The notes beneath the pieces were generated by a model that was not told the origin of the DNA, ran no database searches, and saw nothing but the letters and a program-made list of their open reading frames with translations. A DNA stretch of 64,000 nt from Candidatus Bathyarchaeota archaeon (GTDB taxonomy: Archaea; Thermoproteota; Bathyarchaeia; 40CM-2-53-6; JALHTG01), in the NCBI GenBank assembly GCA_022865705.1, contig JALHTG010000011.1:1-64000 (forward strand), given 5' to 3'. Below, one piece after another: positions 56,064 through 64,000 of this stretch. Within the stretch, counting starts at the first letter, position 1; each line of letters begins with the position of its first letter. Made by a program: the position numbers and the translations under genes.

Positions 56064-56411
56064 GGCTGACCCCTACCAATTGAATCCTTAGCGCGCGCAA
56101 TGAAAAAACTATCGGAGGCACAAGGTGTGTCCAGATCTCATGTGGGTTCACTCAGGAAGGCCACGGTCGAACTGGACAGGGCACCGGTCGTCAGGAGCGG
56201 AAAGTACGCGATCTAGCCCAATTCCTGTGAAGCCTCAAACCCCTACAACCACGATCAATGAACCGCCCGATGGAACTGGTCTTCAATCGGCGTAGATGCT
56301 TCAGTAGCGAGTACCCCCCGTCAGGCAAGCGGTGCTAGATAAGACGTAAACTATACTCAAACATCAAAACCTTATTCCCTAGTTCGCATCAATCTCTATT
56401 GAGGTGAAATC

Positions 56412-56591
56412 TTGCCCAAGAAGACGAAAAGGAAGCCAAAGAAGAAAGCGAAGGCGAAGAAGCGGCCCAGGAAGAAGGCACCTAGGAAAGCCAAGCCAGT
56501 GACCCGCGTACTTGAGCCTCCTGCTCTGGAATTGCCCGAGCCAGCCTTGGCTTCAGCCTCAGGTACTCAGCAAGCGCCACCGCCAGGTTAG
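56412..56591 (+). CDS. 59-aa Lys/Arg/Pro-rich histone-H1-tail-like protein (TTG start, GAGGTG ribosome-binding site)
   Basis: MPKKTKRKPKKKAKAKKRPRKKAPRKAKPVTRVLEPPALELPEPALASASGTQQAPPPG*; missed by the 60-aa cutoff. Confidence 0.7.
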   Translation: MPKKTKRKPKKKAKAKKRPRKKAPRKAKPVTRVLEPPALELPEPALASASGTQQAPPPG

Positions 56592-56750
56592 TAGCGCAAG
56601 AGCAACGCGCGCGCTTTCGCAGCTCCTTAGCCATCACACAAGTCAGCAATAGTTGACATGGTAGGCTCAGAGCGCGCGCTATCCACCCTCCATAGCTAAT
56701 AGGGTCTTCACACTAAGCTGTCGGTAAGCTGTCGGCTGCCGTGACGAATT

Positions 56751-57242
56751 GTGAAGGTCAGTCGTTTTCAGGTAGTGGCAACACTGCAAGCTGCGAGAGG
56801 AAAGGAACTCAGGCTTTCAACTACCTTAGCAAGAAGCTGGGGACTTAACAGGGCAATATTCTACGCAGCCGCCAAACGAGGCTTCAAAGAGAGAAAGGCT
56901 CCGAGTCGTAGGCAGGAAGAGGTTGACAGGAAGCCTATCGAGAAAACAAGAAACGCATACTTCCTAGGTGATGAGATGGCATACGCCTCGAAGAAAGGGC
57001 AGCGCTTCTACTTCGCGATTGGAGGAGAGCTCCAGACTGACGGAGACTTCAAACGACAGATAGAGCGTAGGTTCGGAAACGCTTTCTCAGAAGCCTGGAA
57101 GGAATCACTTGACATCGTGCGACAATATCCTAAAGAAGTTCTACTTTTGCAAAGCAAGTTCTTCGAAGAGGTCTACAAACCACGAAGAGATGAACTGGCA
57201 TCGAAATGGACCGAGATGAGTGAGCCATCAAGAAACCTCTGA
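56751..57242 (+). CDS. Hypothetical protein (GTG start)
   Basis: 163-aa ORF, soluble, coding-like; no family recognised. Confidence 0.6.
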   Translation: MKVSRFQVVATLQAARGKELRLSTTLARSWGLNRAIFYAAAKRGFKERKAPSRRQEEVDRKPIEKTRNAYFLGDEMAYASKKGQRFYFAIGGELQTDGDFKRQIERRFGNAFSEAWKESLDIVRQYPKEVLLLQSKFFEEVYKPRRDELASKWTEMSEPSRNL

Positions 57243-57272
57243 ATCGCGAGAGGAATGGTCTTGACCAGAAGG

Positions 57273-57656
57273 TCAGAGAGACATGAAGAGTGCCTTTACC
57301 TGTTGGATTCCGCGCATCCCTCTGATCCGTCCGACCAGATCGAGTATCCTTGCACCGTTTCCCTCAGCTATGAAGATCTCGAGGCAATACCTGTCACCTA
57401 TGTGTCTGTGCATGTTCTCTACGACTACGTCATCAAACTCATGCCTAATCACGGGCAACCTAAGATCCACGTCCTTCCTTTCGATATCGCATGACACCAT
57501 GATGGTTGCAGATATTTTTTCATCTTGAGTTTTCGCAAGCTCTGCTTCGGTCATGAGATTCCTCAACGCATCTCTGAAAGCTTCAGATCTGCTGGAGTAT
57601 CCTCTTGTCTTCATGAAGTCGTCAAACTTCTTCAGAAGCTCCCCAGGAAGAGTCAC
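57273..57656 (-). CDS. NikR-like ribbon-helix-helix metal-responsive regulator (5' end probably extends slightly upstream)
   Basis: LPGELLKKFDDFMKTRGYSSRSEAFRDALRNLM RHH plus H…HRH…C ligands in VVVENMHRHIGDRYCLEIFIAEG. Confidence 0.85.
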   Translation of the reverse strand: MTLPGELLKKFDDFMKTRGYSSRSEAFRDALRNLMTEAELAKTQDEKISATIMVSCDIERKDVDLRLPVIRHEFDDVVVENMHRHIGDRYCLEIFIAEGNGARILDLVGRIRGMRGIQQVKALFMSL

Positions 57657-57703
57657 ACTGACGACAACCGTTCCTACATACCCCCGCGTGTATTAACCTA
57701 ACC

Positions 57704-57724
57704 AGCCAAATACATTGCTTGGCT
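57704..57724. promoter_or_regulatory. Operator-like inverted repeat AGCCAA-N9-TTGGCT between nikR-like gene and metal P-type ATPase
   Basis: Perfect 6-bp dyad in the divergent promoter region. Confidence 0.6.
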
Positions 57725-57732
57725 AATATTTC

Positions 57733-59757
57733 TTGCCTGCAGGACAGCACACAGCTAATATAATCGACAGGATAGTCGTGAGCGGTTCCACCTCAGTGAT
57801 CCGCGCGAAGACTCTGGAAAGCAAAGACCAAGCATCGGCTGAGATGCCTCGTGGCGAGCAACGGAAACCCTGGCTCTACCTAGCCATCATCTTAGGGCTC
57901 ACCATGATCATATCGTCCTTTCTTGAGCATCTGGCCAAGGGCATCCCCTTGGGATTCATCGTTCCGTTCCTGAACGAGCCCGCGACGGTTTCCATGATTC
58001 TATACCATTTGGCACTCATACTTGTTGGCGGATACGTAGGAATTCTCGGGTTGAAGGAGCTTGTCTTGGAGAGAAGGTTCTCGGTTGAGTTCCTAATGGC
58101 TGTAGCCGCGATGGGCGCAGCTTATCTAGATTTCCTGTTCGAAGGCGCCATGGTTCTCTTCCTCTATTCAGTCGCGGAACACTTTGAAGGCTACATTGAA
58201 GACAGGGCGAGAAAAACCATCGAGAAGCTTACAGAGTATATGCCTGACATGGCAAAAATCATCCAGAACGGCACTGAAGAAACCATGAAAGTCCGGGAAA
58301 TCAAGCCTGGAATGGCCCTTCTCGTGAGACCAGGTGAGAGAATCCCCTTGGACGGCATTGTGACGGAGGGCTCATCCCATGTTGACCAATCGATTGTGAC
58401 CGGGGAATCCACACATCTGTCCAAGAGGGAAGGTGATATCATCTACGCAGGAACCTTGAACATCGACGGCGTCATCAAAGTCAACGTTACGAAGAGCGCT
58501 GAAGAAACACTCGTCTCAAGGATTGTAAAGCTCGTAATCGAGTCGAGGAAACGGAAAGCGTCGATCGAGAAACTTGTTGATAGGTTCGCTCGAGTCTACG
58601 TACCCATCGTGATTCTATTCGCCATTCTCACAGCAGTTCTTGCGCCCACAGTCCTCGGCGGTCCAACACATGTCTGGCTCTACAGATCGCTGACGCTGCT
58701 GGTAATATCTTGTCCAAGCGCCTTTGTGATGTCTGTCCCAGCGACGATATTCACAGCCATCACCGTCGCTGCCAGACGAGGTGTCATCTTCAAAGGAGGA
58801 CTATACATCGAGAAGATGGCTAGAGCCAAAACGGTTGTTTTTGACAAAACAGGCACACTGACTCTCGGTCACCCGACAATAGTCGAGGTGACTAGATTCG
58901 CAGATAACGTGGACAAGCATGTCCTTACCTACGTAGCTGCTTTAGAACAATACTCTCGCCACCCAATAGCAGAAGCCCTGGTGAATGCAGCGTCAGAGCA
59001 GGGACTAGATTTCCGCAGACTTCACGTCGAAAACGTGCAAGAGGTCTCTGGCAAGGGGATAGTGGGCACAGTTGAAGATGTCAAGATTGGCGTAGGCAAC
59101 AATGAACTGATGCGGACATGCAGTACAAACCATTTGGACTTCCCAGACACTATCGATGATAAGCATAGCTGTGTGTTTGTTTCAGTCAACGATTCTATCA
59201 CTTCAGCGTTCTGCTTGGCTGATGATGTCAGACATGATGCGGTTGAAGCGGTCAGGCTCTTGAGGAGCAGCGGGGTTCGAACTGTAATGCTAACTGGAGA
59301 CAAGGCGAGCATTGCGAAAGAGATTGCGGGAAAACTCGAGATGGATGAGGTCTATGCGGAACTTCTTCCAGAGGGGAAGCTGAAGATAATTGACAGCCTC
59401 AAGGTGAAGCATGGGTTGGTGGCGATGGTTGGTGATGGCGTGAATGATGCTCCAGCACTAGCGGCCTCAGACGTTGGCATTGCAATGGGCGGTAGCGGGG
59501 TTGATGTTGCTTTGGAGTCAGCAGACATCGTTCTTGTGAATGATGAGCTAATCAAGATCCCCTATTTGAGAAAACTGAGCCAGCGGGCTGTCAAGATCTC
59601 AAGGCAGAATATCGCCGTCTCACTAGGAGTCAAGATAGCAATAGGAACACTTGGTTTCCTTGGAATAATACCTCTATGGTTCGCTGTCGCGGCAGGAGAC
59701 GATGGAGTCACAATGTTGCTTCTATTGAACACGTTACGACTAATGCGGGTCAAGTAG
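57733..59757 (+). CDS. Heavy-metal P1B-type ATPase with CPS instead of CPC motif
   Basis: VISCPSAFVMSVPATIF, DKTGTLTLGHP, HPIAEAL, MVGDGVNDAPAL; no N-terminal metal-binding domain. Confidence 0.92.
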   Translation: MPAGQHTANIIDRIVVSGSTSVIRAKTLESKDQASAEMPRGEQRKPWLYLAIILGLTMIISSFLEHLAKGIPLGFIVPFLNEPATVSMILYHLALILVGGYVGILGLKELVLERRFSVEFLMAVAAMGAAYLDFLFEGAMVLFLYSVAEHFEGYIEDRARKTIEKLTEYMPDMAKIIQNGTEETMKVREIKPGMALLVRPGERIPLDGIVTEGSSHVDQSIVTGESTHLSKREGDIIYAGTLNIDGVIKVNVTKSAEETLVSRIVKLVIESRKRKASIEKLVDRFARVYVPIVILFAILTAVLAPTVLGGPTHVWLYRSLTLLVISCPSAFVMSVPATIFTAITVAARRGVIFKGGLYIEKMARAKTVVFDKTGTLTLGHPTIVEVTRFADNVDKHVLTYVAALEQYSRHPIAEALVNAASEQGLDFRRLHVENVQEVSGKGIVGTVEDVKIGVGNNELMRTCSTNHLDFPDTIDDKHSCVFVSVNDSITSAFCLADDVRHDAVEAVRLLRSSGVRTVMLTGDKASIAKEIAGKLEMDEVYAELLPEGKLKIIDSLKVKHGLVAMVGDGVNDAPALAASDVGIAMGGSGVDVALESADIVLVNDELIKIPYLRKLSQRAVKISRQNIAVSLGVKIAIGTLGFLGIIPLWFAVAAGDDGVTMLLLLNTLRLMRVK

Positions 59758-59852
59758 TGAGCCAATCGCGCGCTGACAGGGTACGTTCTTCTCCAAACTG
59801 CGCATTAGCAGGTTGTTGAAGGCCCAAAAGAAGACCTTTATGACAAATCGAC

Positions 59853-60929
59853 ATGCTTCTCAGTTGGTGGGACGGCGAATCGAGAGTGAGAAGAATCACT
59901 GGTAGGATCATTGACATAAGATCAGACACATCATCTCTGCCAACTGAGGAAATGCGTGAAGCCATGAAGAAGGCTGAGGTGGGAAATGACGGATATGGTG
60001 ACGATCCCACTGTGAACAGACTCCAAGACTTAGCAGCAGCCAAGATTGGCAAAGAGGCCGCACTGTTCGTGCCGAGTGGTACTATGGGGAACCTCGTAGC
60101 GTTGCTCACTCATACTCAGAGAGGACATGAGATAATCGCGGAAGACCAGGCCCACATTGTAACAAATGAGCGAGGCTATGCCTGCGTAGCGGGCCTTGAG
60201 GTCCGTCGGATAAGAGGGCACAAAGGAGCGATGGGCCCCCACGAGGTTGAAGATGCAATTATCACTTCCCGTTCATTGAAGATCGACTTGATCTGCTTGG
60301 AGAACACGCACATGAATGCCGGAGGCGCAGTGGTTCCGCCTGACAACATTTCGCAGGTTTGCGACGTAGCACACAAACATGGCATACCTACGCATCTGGA
60401 TGGTGCGAGAATTTTCAACGCCTCCACAGCGCTGGGGATACCGGCAGACAGAGTAGTCAAGCATGTGGACTCGATAATGTTCTGCTTATCCAAGGGACTC
60501 TGCGCGCCAGTCGGCTCGATGTTGGCTGGCAGCCGTGATTTCATAGCAAAGGCCAAGCAGATGAGAAGAGTGGTGGGAGGCCAAATGAGGCAGGCAGGCG
60601 TTGTCGCAGCGGCCGGCATCCTCGCCCTTGAGAAGATGGTAGATAGGTTGAATGAGGATCATGAGAACGCGCGTTTCTTGGCTGAAGGTCTGTCAAGTAT
60701 CGAAGGCATTGAACTAGATTTAGACGATGTCCAAACAAATCTGGTGTTCTTTGATGTGGGAGGCTTAGGGATGGATGCGAAAGCATTTGCCAGCAAATTG
60801 CTGGATGAATGGAACATCAAGATAGACGCACGCGAAAAGTCTCTTGTTAGAGCACTCACCTACAAAGACATAACCAGGCAAGATGTTGAGTACGTAGTAA
60901 ATGCAATTCGAGAAGCATCCGCCAGATAG
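59853..60929 (+). CDS. Low-specificity threonine aldolase family protein
   Basis: DIRSDTSSLPTEEMREAM…VGNDGYGDDPTVNRLQ, LDGARIFNA, FCLSKGLCAPVGSMLAG. Confidence 0.93.
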   Translation: MLLSWWDGESRVRRITGRIIDIRSDTSSLPTEEMREAMKKAEVGNDGYGDDPTVNRLQDLAAAKIGKEAALFVPSGTMGNLVALLTHTQRGHEIIAEDQAHIVTNERGYACVAGLEVRRIRGHKGAMGPHEVEDAIITSRSLKIDLICLENTHMNAGGAVVPPDNISQVCDVAHKHGIPTHLDGARIFNASTALGIPADRVVKHVDSIMFCLSKGLCAPVGSMLAGSRDFIAKAKQMRRVVGGQMRQAGVVAAAGILALEKMVDRLNEDHENARFLAEGLSSIEGIELDLDDVQTNLVFFDVGGLGMDAKAFASKLLDEWNIKIDAREKSLVRALTYKDITRQDVEYVVNAIREASAR

Positions 60930-60978
60930 CCAAGGGTCTTCCTAAGACGCGCTGGTGACAGTAGTATCTCCAATCTTA

Positions 60979-61032
60979 GCGCGCGCTCAAAAGCCAGCGT
61001 ACCATTCTTGAAAAAACACGGTCCTAGCGCAC
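60979..61032. repeat. Paired dispersed palindrome copies TTAGCGCGCGCTCA and CCTAGCGCACGCTATT
   Basis: Read directly. Confidence 0.85.
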
Positions 61033-61122
61033 GCTATTCGTAGAACGAAATAGGATTATGTCAAGCATGGGCTAGACGTGCTCTTGATCTCTAAGTCTGT
61101 TATCTCGCCATGGAGCGTTGCG

Positions 61123-62106
61123 CTATAGCCTTATTGTTGTGCCTAATCCTCGTTCCTTGGCTCGTTTGTAGGCGTACATTGCTGCCGCAGCGTCTTCGAC
61201 CCCCATCCCTATGGAGATGAACAGAATCTTCTCGTCCGGCTTCTCTCTGCCAGGTTTAAGGCCTCCCACGACTTCGTGAATCTCCGCGTACACTTTGCTG
61301 CGGTCGAATAGACGTTTGTCCATTAGCATGTTGAGTTCCTTTACCCTGGTGCTTACGTATTCCCACCAGTCCACGACTACTTTGTCGGCGTCAGTCACGA
61401 CCTTCGTGTCTACCTCTTGGTAGGAGCCAACTTTCGCGATGAACATACCCGGCACGAACCACTCGGGTTTAACCATTACCTCGTCGCCTACTGTGCATGT
61501 GGCGACGATGTCTGCGCCAACCACGGCCTCCTTGTATGACGAGACTGATTTCACATTGAATCCTTTGTCTGTCATTTCCTTCACGAATCGGTCTTTGATA
61601 TTCGGAACAATGTCAAATGCGCGAACTTCCTCTATCTTGCGCACGTTTCTGAATGCCTCGGTGTGAGTTATCCCTTGAACTCCGGTTCCTATTATTCCCA
61701 GAACGGGACTGTCCTTCTTCGCAAGGTACTTCGCAGCCACGGCTGAGGTGGCGGCTGTTCTTAGGGCGGTGATCCATGTGCCGTCCATCAGGGCTATGGG
61801 AACACCGGTCTTCGCATCGTTGACCACAATCGTGGCATGGACGGTTGGCATATTATGCTTAAGGGGGTTGTCTGGGAAGAACGCGAATATCTTGCTGACA
61901 GCGACTTCCATGGGTTCAACGTAGGCGGTCATTGGCTTGATGAAGCCGTGGTGCTTCGGGATTGTCATGTATATCTTTGGGGGTTGTATCGCTTGGCCTT
62001 TTGCGAGTATTTTTATGGCTTTTTCGACTTCTTCAACAGTCTCTTTCATACTTATGCAGTCTTTGACATCTTTCTCGGACAGGTAGAGACAAGTGTTTTG
62101 GCTCAT
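61123..62106 (-). CDS. Ornithine cyclodeaminase / archaeal alanine dehydrogenase family
   Basis: ALMDGTWITALRTAATSAVAAKYLA, LGIIGTGVQGITH. Confidence 0.92.
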   Translation of the reverse strand: MSQNTCLYLSEKDVKDCISMKETVEEVEKAIKILAKGQAIQPPKIYMTIPKHHGFIKPMTAYVEPMEVAVSKIFAFFPDNPLKHNMPTVHATIVVNDAKTGVPIALMDGTWITALRTAATSAVAAKYLAKKDSPVLGIIGTGVQGITHTEAFRNVRKIEEVRAFDIVPNIKDRFVKEMTDKGFNVKSVSSYKEAVVGADIVATCTVGDEVMVKPEWFVPGMFIAKVGSYQEVDTKVVTDADKVVVDWWEYVSTRVKELNMLMDKRLFDRSKVYAEIHEVVGGLKPGREKPDEKILFISIGMGVEDAAAAMYAYKRAKERGLGTTIRL

Positions 62107-62245
62107 AGTCTATTCACTGAGTCCTCCAATCATGCAGCGACAGCGAAATAACACTTTCTAGAAGCACCAAATCCTCGATTGCCAGTGTGTGAACGGGCAT
62201 TTGTGATGAACGAGTGACGGATGCCTCTGTCGTCGTACAGGTCTA

Positions 62246-63337
62246 CTATTTCTTTTCTTTCTTCTCCAAGAAGCGGGTGTCAACTCCCAGCTTCTTGCCT
62301 ACGTCAATCAGATCCTTTGCGAATGCTTCATGTACCGGAATTCCATGCTCTATTCGATTCTTCTCCATTTCGAACTCAATCTCGCCATGAATGTAGATTC
62401 GATTCTGCCCTGCTGCCTTCGGAGAGTTCTTCAAAGTTCTAATCAACTCATCCATATCGCTCTTGAACTCGTCCAATGGTCTGAAAGCCTGTATGTCTAT
62501 CGCTGCGAAGAAGTGCCCTATGTTGGAGATCGTGTGTTCAAAAGGGCTGCCAACAGTGACGGCAAAGCTTGCTCCTGACAGTACACCGGAAACTATGTCC
62601 ACAACGGTGGACAGGCCGTAGCCTTTGTGGCCCCCAGTTATTCTTGGTCCTCCCAAGGGCATCAAGGCTCCTTCCTTTTCGGCTTCTTCCGGGTTTGTCG
62701 TAGGGGCACCGTCCTTGTTTACTGCCCAGTTCTCGTTTATTGGTTGCTTCAGCTTGGCGTGTACGCTTATCGTTCCAAGTGGTACAATGCTTGTTGCCAT
62801 GTCTAAGACGAATGGTTTTTCTCTACCGGCGGGAACGGACACGCTGATCGGGTTCGTGCCGATAGTCCTCTGTTTTCCGAAAGTCGGGGCTACAAGAGGC
62901 TGAGAGTTTGTAAGAGAGATCCCTATCATGTTATGTTTTAGAGCTCTCATCGAGTAGTATGCTGCTATTCCGAAGTGGTTGCTGTTCTTGACGGTCGCCA
63001 TGCATATCCCTGTAGACCTTGCTTTTTCGATGCATCTATCCATCGTCCAGACTCCGACGATCTGACCCAGCCCGTTATCTCCATCCACAAGCATGGTGGA
63101 GGGTGATTCACGGACTATCTTTATCCGAGGACTGGTGTTGATCAGCTTGTTCTCGACTCTGTAGACATATCTGGGAAGTCGCGATGTTCCATGGGACTCG
63201 ATTCCTCTGAGATCAGCCTTGATCAAGGAATCTGCGGTCGTGAAGGCATCTTTGCTCGGTACACCGAGCTTCTCGAAAACTGTTGCTACGAAAGCTCTTA
63301 GCTCTTCGGCATTCACGCGGATCTGGTCAGTACTCAA
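62246..63337 (-). CDS. Malate/L-lactate dehydrogenase family (type 2 Ldh)
   Basis: GIESHGTSRLPRYV, VDGDNGLGQIVG, VKNSNHFGIAAYYSMRAL, GTNPISVSVPAG. Confidence 0.93.
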   Translation of the reverse strand: MSTDQIRVNAEELRAFVATVFEKLGVPSKDAFTTADSLIKADLRGIESHGTSRLPRYVYRVENKLINTSPRIKIVRESPSTMLVDGDNGLGQIVGVWTMDRCIEKARSTGICMATVKNSNHFGIAAYYSMRALKHNMIGISLTNSQPLVAPTFGKQRTIGTNPISVSVPAGREKPFVLDMATSIVPLGTISVHAKLKQPINENWAVNKDGAPTTNPEEAEKEGALMPLGGPRITGGHKGYGLSTVVDIVSGVLSGASFAVTVGSPFEHTISNIGHFFAAIDIQAFRPLDEFKSDMDELIRTLKNSPKAAGQNRIYIHGEIEFEMEKNRIEHGIPVHEAFAKDLIDVGKKLGVDTRFLEKKEKK

Positions 63338-63352
63338 TCTTGGTCACACTAT

Positions 63353-64000
63353 TCATCTGCTGACGAGTGGTAGCACAAGGGCGCTCTCTAATACTGCAAC
63401 CTTTGCATTGCGACCGTGTTTTCCGAATGCATATTCAAGAGCCAATTGCACAGAGTCGGCGCGACGAAGCCCCATCTTCTCAAGTCTATCACTCTCGATT
63501 CCCTTGGTAACGACGACGACCTCTCTATCTTGAAGGACTTCTCTCCACCACAGGACGACACCTCCAGGTGAACCCGGTATCTGCTTCTTCACTACCAGTC
63601 GAAGAACTTCCTCAGGCTTAGCTCTCTCAACCATGAATTTCCAGAAGTCTTCTGGAGGAGAGCCACCTATGCCGTCTGGGCAGGGAGAAACCAGCACCAC
63701 AGTTCCTTCATCTTTCGTTACCATTCTGCCGATTGTGGCTGCCTTCTCCGAATAGAAGAGGCTCAAGTCAGCAGGAGTCGCACTGACGACAGCGATGTCG
63801 GCCTTCTTTCGAACTCTAACCCCGTAGAGTTGCCTTATTATCGCAGCGCCTCTTTCATGCGCTCTTACGACATTCCCTGCCACAAGTCTAATGACCTTCT
63901 TGCGGGAATTCAGTATAGTATTGACTATGAAATTGAAGCCAACCATCTTTGCGACCTCATTCATGTCCTGTCTCACTGGATTGCCTTTCATATTGCCCAA
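63353..64000 (-). CDS. LarA/DUF2088-like protein (lactate racemase family), 5' end outside window
   Basis: FNFIVNTILNSRKKVIRLVAGNVVRAHERGA…VRVRKKADIAVVSATPADLSLFYSEKA. Confidence 0.75.
   Translation of the reverse strand: MGNMKGNPVRQDMNEVAKMVGFNFIVNTILNSRKKVIRLVAGNVVRAHERGAAIIRQLYGVRVRKKADIAVVSATPADLSLFYSEKAATIGRMVTKDEGTVVLVSPCPDGIGGSPPEDFWKFMVERAKPEEVLRLVVKKQIPGSPGGVVLWWREVLQDREVVVVTKGIESDRLEKMGLRRADSVQLALEYAFGKHGRNAKVAVLESALVLPLVSR

Noticed and set aside
56710-56740. 11-bp tandem duplication TAAGCTGTCGG x2 upstream of the 56751 gene
   Set aside because: Too short and isolated to assign a role.

Overview
The window is a gene-dense stretch of archaeal chromosome. Lineage is an inference: archaeal GMP synthase ATPase subunit, phosphorylating-type archaeal GAPDH, intron-containing tRNA-Pro, NikR, a DUF2099/methanogenesis-marker-8 protein and frequent TTG/GTG starts suggest a Bathyarchaeia-like or related archaeon. 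It encodes peptidases (two M20, one M6 with thrombospondin type-3 repeats, a broken M28), a DUF438 hemerythrin/PAS protein, a Fic protein, a decayed tandem array of histidine-kinase/response-regulator units, glutamate dehydrogenase, two P-type ATPases, aminotransferases, GMP synthase, MFS and chromate transporters, GAPDH, a membrane ferredoxin, UDG, a PHP phosphatase, threonine aldolase, ornithine-cyclodeaminase-like and lactate/malate dehydrogenase genes, and the end of a LarA-like gene. No CRISPR, rRNA, IS element or prophage was recognised. The most unusual signal is a dispersed alternating purine-pyrimidine palindrome, core (T)AGCGCGCGCT with GCGCGTGC/GTGCGCAC variants. It sits in nearly every long intergenic spacer, and in at least six places it lies at the broken edge of a truncated gene (ABC ATPase, histidine kinase, ROK plus GNAT, ICMT, nucleotidyltransferase, HEPN-like). 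Other notable items are an HTH-ATP-cone-NrdD-like protein whose glycyl-radical Gly aligns with Ala, a multi-PAS kinase whose H-box His is Asp, a Fic promoter with a strong CCGATAC operator, two paralogous mini zinc-finger ORFs and a 59-aa H1-tail-like protein, all missed by the ORF track. All counts were made by eye, and all family calls come from motif recognition without database searches.
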